Positions 16,795 to 25,380 of a DNA stretch of 64,000 nucleotides are shown here, in pieces. Made by a program: the position numbers and the translations under genes. This DNA comes from Xylophilus rhododendri (GTDB lineage: Bacteria > Pseudomonadota > Gammaproteobacteria > Burkholderiales > Burkholderiaceae_C): the NCBI RefSeq assembly GCF_009906855.1, contig NZ_CP047650.1:1488001-1552000 (forward strand), read 5' to 3'. Numbering within the stretch: the first letter of the stretch is position 1; each line of letters starts with the position of its first letter. The notes under the pieces were generated by a model. It searched no databases, had not been told where the DNA came from, and saw only the letters and a program-made list of their open reading frames with translations.

Positions 16795-17420
16795 TCCGCC
16801 GTCCGGAAAGTCACCGACCAGCGCGGGACCAGCGGCGCGGATACGCTGAGCTGCCAGTCCATGCCGGCCTCACCCGAGATGCGGTAGACCGAGCGCGGCG
16901 CGACTTCGAGATGGAGGCTGGCCCTGCGCCCAGGCTTGCCGGCAGAACCGCCCATCGAAGAGGGCCGCAGCTGCAGCATCGCGGGCGCCCCCAGCGAGAC
17001 CTGGGCGCCCAGCTCGCCATCGGGCTCGTCGCCATGACGGTCCGAGGGCATGCCGGGCCGGTATTCGGCGACGACCGTCTCGACCAGCCGGTCCGGGCCG
17101 ATGCGAAGCCAGCCGGCGGCCCGGTGCCGCAAAGGTTCCAGCACTTCGGGCAAGGGCCCTGCAGAAGGCTGGCGATTGTCGTCGTTTTCCGTGCTGCCGC
17201 CGTAGCGGATGACCCGGCGGCCCGCACCCGCCGACCGGTGCTGCACTTCCACGAGCGGCAGAGTGCCCAGGACCGCCAGCCAGTGGCGCTCCTCCGCGGG
17301 CGTCAGGAAATCCGGCTGATAGACCATGCCCGGCGGAAGCACCGGCGGCGCCTGCGCGAAGCTGAAAAGGCCGGACTGGCGGGGATCCTGGAGTTCGGAC
17401 GAAGGACGGCGGGCAGGCAT
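16755..17420 (-). CDS. AlkB-like 2OG-Fe(II) oxygenase fold protein lacking the distal His
   Basis: Related to AlkB-type 2-oxoglutarate/Fe(II) dioxygenases that repair alkylated DNA or RNA or modify proteins. The fold landmarks are visible: FLTPAEERHWLAVL (38-51), VVAEYRPGM with the HxD pair H129 and D131, the VSLGAPAMLQLR strand, and the C-terminal arginines R200 and R206 of PRWSVTFR that bind 2-oxoglutarate. The second iron histidine, normally in W-x-H, is Leu191 (DWQLS), a one-base CAC to CTC change. The iron site is therefore incomplete and the protein may be inactive or use another ligand. 221 aa; the start at 17420 is chosen for length and gene spacing. Confidence 0.7.
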   Translation of the reverse strand: MPARRPSSELQDPRQSGLFSFAQAPPVLPPGMVYQPDFLTPAEERHWLAVLGTLPLVEVQHRSAGAGRRVIRYGGSTENDDNRQPSAGPLPEVLEPLRHRAAGWLRIGPDRLVETVVAEYRPGMPSDRHGDEPDGELGAQVSLGAPAMLQLRPSSMGGSAGKPGRRASLHLEVAPRSVYRISGEAGMDWQLSVSAPLVPRWSVTFRTADQRLRVRRPLIEG

Positions 17421-17463
17421 TGCCGCGAGATTACCTCGCGGCCGGCGAAGTCGACGGCGGTCT

Positions 17464-18018
17464 CTAGCGGATGAAACGCTCGATGTAGTTCTCCGGCAGG
17501 CCCAGCTGCCGGTAATGCCGGCGCGCGGCTTCGAGCTTGGTGAACACATCCTCGTAGCCCACTGCCACGCCCTGCGGGTCCACATAGGTGTAGCCGCCGG
17601 TCACATGGAACCAGGTGATCATCTCGGTGACGCCCTCGGGCACCACCAGGGTATGGGTCTCGCCGGCCGGCTCGTGGGCATAGGAGCCCTCTTCCGCGAT
17701 CCAGTCGTGTTCCAGGTACTGCCAGCGGCCCTTGAGCACCAGCGCATGCACCGGGCCGGAATGGCGGTGGCGCGACAGCACGCCGGCCTTTTGCACCCGC
17801 AGCAGGTTCACGTAGTAGCCGCCGCTGGTGCACAGCAGCAGCGGCTTGAAGGAGACGCTCCGGGTCACCGGCACCCACAGCTCGTCGTTCTCCAGCCAGC
17901 GGTCCAGCACGTTGAGGTGGACCAGGTCGGGCGACATGTAGGGCACCTGGGGCAGTGCGTAGGGAATGGCCAGTTCATCGGGCCTGGCGGCGGGGGCGGC
18001 GGCATGTGGGGTGTTCAT
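17464..18018 (-). CDS. Cupin protein, 2,4'-dihydroxyacetophenone dioxygenase family
   Basis: Single-domain cupin of 184 aa resembling the 2,4'-dihydroxyacetophenone dioxygenase (DAD) family, which cleaves an aryl ketone side chain at a non-haem iron. Cupin motif 1 is SRHRHSGPVHALVLKG with two His and the Glu replaced by neighbouring residues; later metal-site residues include the Glu-Thr-His of PAGETHTLVVP. Many DAD-like cupins have unknown substrates. Same strand as, and downstream of, the XRE-cupin regulator at 18643 (76 bp gap), suggesting joint control. Confidence 0.8.
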   Translation of the reverse strand: MNTPHAAAPAARPDELAIPYALPQVPYMSPDLVHLNVLDRWLENDELWVPVTRSVSFKPLLLCTSGGYYVNLLRVQKAGVLSRHRHSGPVHALVLKGRWQYLEHDWIAEEGSYAHEPAGETHTLVVPEGVTEMITWFHVTGGYTYVDPQGVAVGYEDVFTKLEAARRHYRQLGLPENYIERFIR

Positions 18019-18094
18019 GCCGGGCAGCTTAGGTTCGGGATGGCCGGATGCCCAGGCCCCGTGGCGATCAGGGGGTGTTCCGCGCTGGAACAGC

Positions 18095-18643
18095 CTAGTA
18101 GGTCGGCGGGGTCACCGCGCTGATGATCTCCGCCGTGCCGGGCCCGACATTGCGAAAACGGTGCGGCATCTGGCTGTCGAAGTAATAGCCCTGCCCCGGC
18201 CCCAGCACCCGGGTCTGGTCGCCCACGGTCACCTCGACCTGGCCGCTGAGGATGAAACCGGCCTCCTGCGATCGGTGCGAGAAGGCCTCGCCGGTGTCGG
18301 CGCCCACCGCATAGCTTTCCTTCAGCATGAGGATGTGGCGGTTGGGATGGTTCATGCCCAGCATGCGGTAGGAGATGGTGTCCTGGTCGCCGATCTCGAC
18401 CAGGTCTTCCTCGTCGTAGAAGGGCGAATAGGGCAGCGTCGTCTGCAGGCCGTCGAAGAAGCCGACCAGGGTGGTGCCCAGGGCGTCGAGCATGGCCGAG
18501 AGGGTGTCGACGCTGGGGCTGGTCTTGTCGCGCTCGACCAGGGAGATGGTGGCGTGCGAGATGCCCGAGCGCTGCGCCAGCTCGCGCACCGACAGCTTGC
18601 GCCGCATGCGCAACTGCTTGAGATGGATGCCGACTTGGGCCAT
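18095..18643 (-). CDS. XRE-family regulator with C-terminal cupin (PuuR-like)
   Basis: 182-aa regulator with an N-terminal HTH_3 domain (LKQLRMRRKLSVRELAQRSG, then ISHATISLVERDKTSPSVDTL) and a C-terminal cupin_2 sensor (about 110-175: HRSQEAGFILSGQVEVTVGDQ, GPGQGYYFDSQMPHRF). Proteins of this build, such as PuuR, repress amine or amino acid catabolic genes and sense a small ligand through the cupin. It follows the M81-peptidase gene by 62 bp on the same strand, so it may regulate the Bug-M81 cassette, the following cupin gene, or both. Confidence 0.9.
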   Translation of the reverse strand: MAQVGIHLKQLRMRRKLSVRELAQRSGISHATISLVERDKTSPSVDTLSAMLDALGTTLVGFFDGLQTTLPYSPFYDEEDLVEIGDQDTISYRMLGMNHPNRHILMLKESYAVGADTGEAFSHRSQEAGFILSGQVEVTVGDQTRVLGPGQGYYFDSQMPHRFRNVGPGTAEIISAVTPPTY

Positions 18644-18705
18644 GGTGTCCTCGCTGCCGATCAGCCGGCATTATGGGCTTGGGCCCCCTCGCGCCGGCCC
18701 GGCCT

Positions 18706-20211
18706 TCAGCCCCCGGGCAGCCGGCGCCTGCGCACCGCCGTCACCGGCTGGTAGGCGATTTTGTCCACCGGATAGAAGGGGCGGGCCACGGTGAAGGGCT
18801 GTTCGGCCGGGCGGTAGGCGGTCATGCCGACGGTGTCGCAGGTCATGCAGTCGCCGCTGTCCGCATAGTTCAGGGTGAAGTGGTAGCCGGAGCGTGCCAC
18901 GACCACCTGCTGCTCTGCGACCGGTATGCCCAGGGCTTCGTAGAAGCGGGGGTCGAGGTAGGTCAGCGGAAGCTCGGTCAGCGCGATCCGCACCTGGCCC
19001 AGCTGCACCACCGCGTAGGGGCCGGTCGCCACGGACACGCCACCCATGGCCGGGCCCTTGATCACCACGTCGACGTTCGAACCCCGGGCCAGCAGCCGGC
19101 AGGCGGCCGACACCGGCGGGGTTTCGGTGGAGTAACGGCCGCCGATGGACAGCTCCACCATGTCGCCGATCTCCGCATCCCTGCATCGCCGCACCGATGC
19201 CGCGTCGCGGATCGGCAGGGCGGCCCGGAGCGCGGGAAAGTCCGCCAGCAGCGTGTTCAGCACGAAGGTGCTGTCGCCCGGCCCGCCGGCCGCCACCCGG
19301 TCGCCCTGGTCGCCGATGACCACCGGGCGTGTGCGGCCCGGCTCGGCGGCGCGCGTCAGGCAGGTATGGATGTCGGGCAGCACGCCGACCAGCTCGTCGC
19401 GCGCGGCCCACAGGGCATCGGCGATCTCGTGGGCCGCGTCCCAGGCCGGCTCGGCCTGGCCGTTGCCGTAGGCGATCACCGTCTGGCCCATGTGCGCGAC
19501 GTCCAGGAACTGCTGGACGTTGAAGATGCTGATGTCGAACAGCCCGCTGGTCTCCACCAGCGCCCGGACCCGCGCGTGCAGGCCCATCAGCGGCTCCTCG
19601 TCGGTGCGGTCCTGGCCCAGGGTCAGCATGGGGAAATGCACCGACACGCAGACCGGCTCGAAGCGGCCCGCCAGCATGGCCAGCGCGCCGCGCATGGCGC
19701 GCTCGCCGGTCTCGGCCATGTCGGCATGCGGGTTGGTCTTGTAGCCGGTGAGGAAGTCGCAGGCCGCCAGGGTGTAGGGGGTGACATGGGCATGCAGGTC
19801 CAGGCCGGCGGTGATCGGCACCGTGGGGCCGACGATGTCGCGCAGGCTGCGGATCAGGTCGCCTTCGGGATCGTCGTGCGCGGTGGTGACCATGGCGCCG
19901 TGCAGCGCCAGCACGATGGCGTCGAAACCGCCGTGGCGGGCGGCGTCCAGCATCGCCGCCTTGAATTCCGCATACACCGCGTCATCGACGATGCCCGAGG
20001 GAAAGGCCCGGAACGAGGCCGGCACGATCACCGAGAAACCCGCCGCCTCGGCCGTGTCGATCACGCCGCCCAGCACCGAGCGGGTGCCGCGGTAGGCGTC
20101 GAGCGCCTCCTGCCCGAAGGCGATCTGGAACTGGTCGCGGCCGGTCGGGATGGGGTTGAAGCTGTGCGACTCCTGGTAGAGGGAGCCGCTGAGGATGGTC
20201 TTGTAGCTCAC
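18706..20211 (-). CDS. M81-family metallopeptidase (MlrC-like), left copy
   Basis: Zinc peptidase of the M81 family, named for MlrC, which degrades linearised microcystin peptides; most bacterial members have unknown substrates. The N-terminal domain (GSLYQESHSFNPIPTG) carries the conserved ExHxF segment; the metal-binding core is DLHAHVTPY and YKTNPHADMAETGERA (about 185-225); the C-terminal MlrC_C domain includes VVIGDQGDRVAAGGPGDST. 501 aa, normal for the family. GTG start with GAGG seven bases before it, nine bases after the Bug stop. Paralogue of the gene at 22526, in mirror orientation. Confidence 0.92.
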   Translation of the reverse strand: MSYKTILSGSLYQESHSFNPIPTGRDQFQIAFGQEALDAYRGTRSVLGGVIDTAEAAGFSVIVPASFRAFPSGIVDDAVYAEFKAAMLDAARHGGFDAIVLALHGAMVTTAHDDPEGDLIRSLRDIVGPTVPITAGLDLHAHVTPYTLAACDFLTGYKTNPHADMAETGERAMRGALAMLAGRFEPVCVSVHFPMLTLGQDRTDEEPLMGLHARVRALVETSGLFDISIFNVQQFLDVAHMGQTVIAYGNGQAEPAWDAAHEIADALWAARDELVGVLPDIHTCLTRAAEPGRTRPVVIGDQGDRVAAGGPGDSTFVLNTLLADFPALRAALPIRDAASVRRCRDAEIGDMVELSIGGRYSTETPPVSAACRLLARGSNVDVVIKGPAMGGVSVATGPYAVVQLGQVRIALTELPLTYLDPRFYEALGIPVAEQQVVVARSGYHFTLNYADSGDCMTCDTVGMTAYRPAEQPFTVARPFYPVDKIAYQPVTAVRRRRLPGG

Positions 20212-20220
20212 GTGGCGGCC

Positions 20221-21195
20221 TCAATCGAGCTTGACGTTCACCGCCTTGAGCAGGGCGGCCTGGCTGGTGCGGTCGTCCTCCATGGTCTTGCCGAAATCCT
20301 GCGGCGTGCCGCCGGCCGGGAACACCGAGAGTTTCTCGATCGCCTCGCGGATGCGCGGCTCGGCCAGCGCATCGTTGGCCGCCTTGTTCAACCGCGCGAT
20401 CACCTCGGGCGGCGTGCTGGCCGGCGCCACGATGCCGAACCACGAGAACAGGCCCAGCTCGGGCAGGCCCTGCTCGGCATAGGTCGGCACATCGGGCAGG
20501 CTGGGCACGCGCCGGTTGCCGGACACCGCCAGGGCCTTGAGCTTGCCGCCCTGGATGTAGGGCAGCGAGGACGGCAGGTCGTCGCTCAGCACATCGACCT
20601 GGCCGGCCAGCACATCCTGGATGACGAAGCTGATGCCCTTGTAGGGCACGTGCAGCAGCTGGGTGCCGGTGCGCAACTGGAACATCTCCATCTTGAGATG
20701 GCCGCCGCCGCCGGCACCGGACGAGCCGAAGGAATACCTGCCCGGATTGGCCTTGGCCAGGGCGATGAATTCGGTGAGGTTCTTCGCCGGCACCTGCATG
20801 CCGGCGGACCACACCGTGGGGCAGTTGGCGATGTTGACGACGGGCAGCAGGTCCTTGCGCACGTCGTAGTTGAGCTTGCGGGTCAGCGGCAGCACCGAGT
20901 GCGATGTCACGGTGGCGATGCCGAGCGTGTAGCCGTCCGGCGCCGCCCGCACCACCGCCTCGGAGCCGATGGCGCCGGCCGCGCCGGCCCGGTTGTCCAC
21001 CACGATCGACTGGCCCAGGTAGCGGGCCATGCCGTCGGCCATGATGCGGGCCAGGATGTCGGTGGTGCCGCCCGGCGCGAAGGGCACGATGATCTTGATC
21101 GCATGGTTGGGAAACGCCTCGGCCGCGAGCGCCGGTGCGGCGGCCACGGCCAGCGCGGCCAGGAGGAGAAGGGATCGGCGGTCGGTGGCGGGCAT
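20221..21195 (-). CDS. Bug/TctC-family periplasmic solute-binding protein, left cassette
   Basis: Periplasmic receptor of 324 aa co-transcribed with the left M81 peptidase. Signal peptide (DRRSLLLLAALAVAAAPALAA), FPNHAIKIIVPFAPGGTTDILAR, and the ligand loop DNRAGAAGAIGSEAV. It shares more with the right-cassette Bug protein (PFAPGGTTD, GAIGS, ATVTxH, DNLPSSLP/DDLPSSLP) than with the other Bug proteins here, supporting a common origin. No membrane transporter subunits are nearby. Confidence 0.93.
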   Translation of the reverse strand: MPATDRRSLLLLAALAVAAAPALAAEAFPNHAIKIIVPFAPGGTTDILARIMADGMARYLGQSIVVDNRAGAAGAIGSEAVVRAAPDGYTLGIATVTSHSVLPLTRKLNYDVRKDLLPVVNIANCPTVWSAGMQVPAKNLTEFIALAKANPGRYSFGSSGAGGGGHLKMEMFQLRTGTQLLHVPYKGISFVIQDVLAGQVDVLSDDLPSSLPYIQGGKLKALAVSGNRRVPSLPDVPTYAEQGLPELGLFSWFGIVAPASTPPEVIARLNKAANDALAEPRIREAIEKLSVFPAGGTPQDFGKTMEDDRTSQAALLKAVNVKLD

Positions 21196-21557
21196 GGGAT
21201 CTCCGGTCGTGGCGGGTTGCGGGGCGGCCTCACTGTGCGTTCGTTTGCCGGGTGGCGAAACAGGGCCGGCACCGGGTGGTGAATATGTTTACCAAAGCCG
21301 CGCGCAGCCAAGGCCGTGAGCCCTCCACATCGGTGCGCAAACGCGGGCCGCCGCGCCCCGGCACAGGGCAGCGGCGCGCCCCCGTCCCGACGTCACGGCG
21401 ATGCACCAACGTGCGGCCGCCCCGCGCATCGGCTTGCCGGCCAGTCCAGTTTTGTGGACGTCCCTCCCGCGCCCCCTGTTCGCCCCCGGCGCGAGTTCCT
21501 AGACTGCGCCGGCCGCAGCGAAACCTTTGCTGCCCCGAACCACCTCCCGACCTCGCC
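21196..21557. promoter_or_regulatory. 362-bp divergent control region of the two Bug-M81 cassettes
   Basis: Non-coding stretch between two outward-facing Bug genes. It must hold both promoters. The clearest element is the palindrome at 21444-21459. An AT-rich patch lies near 21280-21296 (GAATATGTTTACC) and could be part of the leftward promoter. No convincing open gene was seen; longer frames here are extensions of the right Bug gene in GC-rich DNA. Confidence 0.5.
21444..21459. promoter_or_regulatory. Palindrome GTCCA-N6-TGGAC, candidate operator
   Basis: Perfect 5-bp inverted repeat separated by GTTTTG, about 100 bp before the right Bug start and 250 bp before the left one. Symmetry and location suggest a dimeric regulator site; candidates are the XRE-cupin protein (18095-18643) or the LysR protein (25381-26292), each encoded at one end of the mirrored block. 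Confidence 0.4.
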
Positions 21558-22529
21558 ATGAAAAAACTCCTCCTGGGCCTGGCCCTCGCCGCCGCCACCG
21601 CCGCATCGCCGGCATGGGCGCAGACCGACGCCTGGCCCGCCCGTCCGATCAAGCTGGTGGTGCCCTTCGCGCCCGGCGGCACCACCGACCTAATCGCCCG
21701 CGCCATGGCCGACCGGCTGACCCGCGAACTCGGCCAGCCGGTGATCGTGGACAACAAGGCCGGCGCCTCCGGCGCCATCGGCTCCGACTTCGTCGCCAAG
21801 GCCTTGCCCGACGGCTACACCATCGGCATGGCCACGGTCACCACGCATGCGGTGAATCCCGCCGTGTTCCCCAAGCTCAGCTACAACGTGCTGCGCGACC
21901 TGGCGCCGGTCACCCAGCTGGTGTCGGTGCCCAATGTGATGACGGTCTCGCCCAACCTGGGCGTGAGCACCATGGCCCAGTTCCTGGCCCGCGAGAAGGA
22001 GCAATCCGGCAAGCTGACCTACGGCTCGCCCGGCCCCGGCTCCGAAGCCAACCTGATGGGCGAGCTGTTCAACCAGTCCGCCAGAACGCACATCCTGCAT
22101 GTGCCCTACCGCGGCGCCGGCCCGGCCCTGCAGGACGCCATGGCCGGCCAGATCGACGCGGTGTTCGACAACCTGCCCTCCTCCCTGCCCTTCATCCAGA
22201 CCGACAAGCTGCGTGCCCTGGCCGTGGCCGCGCCCAAACGCATCCCGCAGCTGCCGGCCGTGCCCACCTTCGAGGAAGTGGGCCTGAAGCCGGTCAACGA
22301 CAGCTCCTGGTTCGGCCTGGTGGCGCCAGCGAAGACACCCGCCGCCATCGTCGACCGGCTGCAGGCCGCGTCGGCCAGGGTGCTGGCCACGCCGGACATG
22401 GTCGCCACGATGGAGAAGTTCGCCGGCACCGGCGTGGGCAGCAGGCCCGAGGCCTTCCGGGCGCTGCTGGAGAGCGAGCTGAAGAAGTTCAAGACCCTGG
22501 CCGACGCCGGCAACATCCGACTCGAATGA
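21558..22529 (+). CDS. Bug/TctC-family periplasmic solute-binding protein, right cassette
   Basis: Periplasmic receptor of 323 aa. Signal peptide MKKLLLGLALAAATAA (cleavage near AWA), then WPARPIKLVVPFAPGGTTDLIAR and DNKAGASGAIGSD. Its stop overlaps the start of the right M81 peptidase by ATGA, so the receptor and peptidase are made together. The pairing suggests the receptor captures the same compound, or a product, that the peptidase acts on. The ATG at 21558 gives an exact signal peptide; frames upstream are not coding. Confidence 0.93.
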   Translation: MKKLLLGLALAAATAASPAWAQTDAWPARPIKLVVPFAPGGTTDLIARAMADRLTRELGQPVIVDNKAGASGAIGSDFVAKALPDGYTIGMATVTTHAVNPAVFPKLSYNVLRDLAPVTQLVSVPNVMTVSPNLGVSTMAQFLAREKEQSGKLTYGSPGPGSEANLMGELFNQSARTHILHVPYRGAGPALQDAMAGQIDAVFDNLPSSLPFIQTDKLRALAVAAPKRIPQLPAVPTFEEVGLKPVNDSSWFGLVAPAKTPAAIVDRLQAASARVLATPDMVATMEKFAGTGVGSRPEAFRALLESELKKFKTLADAGNIRLE

Positions 22530-24100
22530 GCGACCTTCCCCACCAGACCGCCACCGGCCGCGCGCCGCGTGTGCTGGTCGGCCAGATCTTCCAGGAGGCC
22601 CACGGCTTCACGCCGCTGCGCACGCCGCTGGAGGCCTTCGCCATCGAGCGTGGCGAAGAGGTCATCGCGCAGAACCTGCAGGCCGATTCGGTGCTGGGCG
22701 GCATCCTGCGCACCGGGGTCGCCGCCGGCTGGGAGCTGGTGCCCTCCATCGCCGCGCGTGCCAGCCCGGGCGGCCGGGTGACCGACGCCGCCTACGACCA
22801 CATCCTGTCCGCGCTGCTGCAAGCCGCGCGCTCCGGTCCGCTGGACGCCATCGCGCTGTGCCTGCACGGCTGCATCCAGACCGAGAGCCTGGACAGCGCC
22901 GAGGCCGACCTGCTGCATCGCCTGCGCGAGATCGTGGGGCCACGGGTGCCCATCGTGGCCGGCTTCGACCTGCACGGCCATGCCGGCGGCGGCATGCTCG
23001 AATACCTGGACTTCGCCTCCGCCTACAAGACCAATCCCCACGGCGATGCCGCCGCCACCGGCGAGCGGGTGGCGACGGTGCTGGCCGGCATGCTGAAGGG
23101 CGAGCTGCGGCCCGTGGGCATGCAGGTGCTGGTGCCCATGCTGACCGGCGGCAACGACGAGACCGGCAGCGGTCCGCTGCTGCGGCTGCACACCCTGGCG
23201 CGCGAACGGGTGGCTGCGGACCCGCGGCTGCTCGACGCCTCCATCTTCAACGTCAACCCCTTCATCGACGGCGCGGGTGTGGGGCAGACGCTGCTGGTCT
23301 ATGCCACCGGTGCCGAAGGCCGTGACAGCGCGGCGGCCCTGGCCGAGACGCTGGCAGAAGGCATCTGGAGCGCCCGCGCGGAATTCACCCACGCCCTGCC
23401 CACGCTGGAAGAGGTGCTGGCACAGGCCCGGGGCCGCGTCGTGCTGGGAGACTTCGGCGACCGCGTGCTGGCCGGTGCACCCGGCGACAGCCTGTTCCTC
23501 GCCAGGCAGGTGCTGGCGCGGCACCCGGCCTTGCGTGTGGTGGCGCCGGTCACCGATCCCGCTGCCCTGATGCTCTGCCAGCAGGCCGGCGCCGGAGCGC
23601 AGGTCACGCTCCCGGTGGGCTGGAGCATCACGCGAGCCGAGGCACCGCTGCAGCTCGAAGGCACCGTGCTGGCCACCGGCGTGGGTGTCTACCGCAACCG
23701 CGGCGCCTTCATGCGCGGCGCCACGCTGCAGGTCGGCGAATACGCGGTGCTGCAGGCCGGCCGCGCCACCCTGCTCATCACCCGCAATCCGCTGATGAGC
23801 CAGGACCCGGGATGCTTCCTGGACCTGGGCATCGATCTGGATGGCGCGGATGTGATCGTCGTGAAGTCCGGCTACCACTTCAAGCTGGCCTTCGGCGACT
23901 GGGGCGATTGCGTGTGCATCGCCACCCCCGGGCTGACGGTGTTCGACCCCACCACGCTGGACCTGCAGAAGGCCCGTCCGCTCTATCCGCTGGACGCGCC
24001 GGAGTTCCATGCCCGGGCCGTCCCGGCCCGATCAACGCAGTTCGATTTCACGACAGGCCGACAGGACTTTGGGAATGCTTATGAGCAATCTGGTGGGTGA
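22526..24100 (+). CDS. M81-family metallopeptidase (MlrC-like), right copy
   Basis: Second M81 peptidase, 524 aa. The N-terminal domain has GQIFQEAHGFTPLRTP; metal-binding core FDLHGHAGGG and YKTNPHGDAAATGERV; C-terminal domain VVLGDFGDRVLAGAPGDS and VVKSGYHFKLAFGDWGDC, closely parallel to the left copy's VARSGYHFTLNYADSGDC. Coupled by ATGA to the Bug gene before it; its last 20 bases overlap the aminotransferase start. The C-terminus is some 20 residues longer than in the left copy. Confidence 0.92.
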   Translation: MSDLPHQTATGRAPRVLVGQIFQEAHGFTPLRTPLEAFAIERGEEVIAQNLQADSVLGGILRTGVAAGWELVPSIAARASPGGRVTDAAYDHILSALLQAARSGPLDAIALCLHGCIQTESLDSAEADLLHRLREIVGPRVPIVAGFDLHGHAGGGMLEYLDFASAYKTNPHGDAAATGERVATVLAGMLKGELRPVGMQVLVPMLTGGNDETGSGPLLRLHTLARERVAADPRLLDASIFNVNPFIDGAGVGQTLLVYATGAEGRDSAAALAETLAEGIWSARAEFTHALPTLEEVLAQARGRVVLGDFGDRVLAGAPGDSLFLARQVLARHPALRVVAPVTDPAALMLCQQAGAGAQVTLPVGWSITRAEAPLQLEGTVLATGVGVYRNRGAFMRGATLQVGEYAVLQAGRATLLITRNPLMSQDPGCFLDLGIDLDGADVIVVKSGYHFKLAFGDWGDCVCIATPGLTVFDPTTLDLQKARPLYPLDAPEFHARAVPARSTQFDFTTGRQDFGNAYEQSGG

Positions 24101-25364
24101 TGTTTCCAGCTCGGCACGTGTGCTGCCCGAGCTGCATGGCGAAAAACTCTTCATCGCGCGCGGCCGGGGCGCCTATCTCTGGGACGAACAAGGCCGCCGC
24201 CATATCGACACCGCCCTGGGTTTCGGCGCGGTGCTGCTCGGCCATTCGCGGGCCGCCGTGCTGGAGCCGGTGGCCCGTGCGCTGCAGGATGCCGCCTCGC
24301 CCTCCTGGGCCCATGTACGCGAGCACCCGGCCGCCACCGCCCTGGCGCAGTTCACCGGCGCCATGAGCAAGGTGATGTTCACCAACTCCGGCAGCGAGGC
24401 GGTGCACCTGGCCTGCCGCGCCGCGAGGGCCTTCACCGGCCGGGGCCGCATCGCCAAGATGGCGGCGGGCTTCGACGGCTGGTTCGACGAAGTCACCCTC
24501 GGCAATGTCTCGACCGCCGAAGCAGCCTTCGCCGATGGGGCCAGGCCCGCCACCGAACGCACCACCGTGCTGCGCTTCAACGACTTCGAGGACGTCGAGC
24601 GCCTGTTTCAGGAAGACCGCGACATCGCCGCCGTGGTCATGGAGCCCATGCTCGCCAACGCCGGCTGCATCATGGCCGCGCCCGGCTACCTGCGCCATGT
24701 GCAGGACGTGGCGCGCCGGCATGGCGCTTTGGTGATCGTCGACGAGGTGCTGATGGGTTTCCGGCTCTTCGCGGGCCTGACCAGCCTGCGCGAAGGACTC
24801 ACGCCGGACATCGCCACCGTCGGCAAGGCCATCGGCAACGGCGTGCCGGTATCGGCCGTGGTGGGCCGGCCCGAGGTGCTGGCCGGCTTCGAGCGCGGCA
24901 CCGTGCTGCGCGGCGGCACCTTCAGCGGCAACCCCATGGCCTGCGCCGCGCTGCTCGCCACCCTGCAATGCCTGCGCGAGAGCGACTACGAAGCGCTCGC
25001 TGCCAAGGGCGATGCCCTGCGTGGCTTCATCGAGGCCGAGTTCGCCCGCCAGGGCATCACCGTGAGCACCAGCGGCTTCGGCACGGTGTTCAGCGTGTGG
25101 CCCTGCGCCACCGCACCGCGCAGCTACGAGGAGGCGAGCCGGGCCGCATCGCCCGCGTTCTCGAAGGCGCTGCACCTGGCGCTGCGCGAGGCGGGGCTGC
25201 TGGTCATGCCCTCGCCCTACGGCCGCATCTATCTGTCCTTCGACCATGACGATGAGGTGCTCGGGGAAATGAAAACCGCCTTCGCACAGGCGGCCGCCCG
25301 TATGGCCGCCGACTTCGGCAGCACCGCACCCGCGCGAGCCAAGGCCATCCCCGCATCGGCCTGA
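24081..25364 (+). CDS. Class III aminotransferase (glutamate-1-semialdehyde aminomutase-like)
   Basis: PLP enzyme of aminotransferase class III, 427 aa. The PLP lysine is K249 in VGKAIGNGVPVS, the ring-stacking Asp is in IVDEVLMGFR, and FTNSGSEAVHLACRAARAFTGR binds phosphate. The subgroup resembles glutamate-1-semialdehyde aminomutase-like proteins used in amino acid or amine catabolism, not haem synthesis. The ATG at 24081 has GGGA at proper spacing; an ATG six bases earlier abuts the same site. Overlap with the M81 gene indicates one operon: receptor, peptidase, aminotransferase, then LysR, consistent with uptake and breakdown of an amino-acid-like compound. Confidence 0.9.
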   Translation: MSNLVGDVSSSARVLPELHGEKLFIARGRGAYLWDEQGRRHIDTALGFGAVLLGHSRAAVLEPVARALQDAASPSWAHVREHPAATALAQFTGAMSKVMFTNSGSEAVHLACRAARAFTGRGRIAKMAAGFDGWFDEVTLGNVSTAEAAFADGARPATERTTVLRFNDFEDVERLFQEDRDIAAVVMEPMLANAGCIMAAPGYLRHVQDVARRHGALVIVDEVLMGFRLFAGLTSLREGLTPDIATVGKAIGNGVPVSAVVGRPEVLAGFERGTVLRGGTFSGNPMACAALLATLQCLRESDYEALAAKGDALRGFIEAEFARQGITVSTSGFGTVFSVWPCATAPRSYEEASRAASPAFSKALHLALREAGLLVMPSPYGRIYLSFDHDDEVLGEMKTAFAQAAARMAADFGSTAPARAKAIPASA

Positions 25365-25380
25365 GGGCAGCGTTCGCGCG

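Noticed and set aside
18673-21282. 869-codon plus-strand open frame over the left Bug-M81 cassette
   Set aside because: Opposes two well-conserved genes and has His/Gly/Arg-rich shadow composition.
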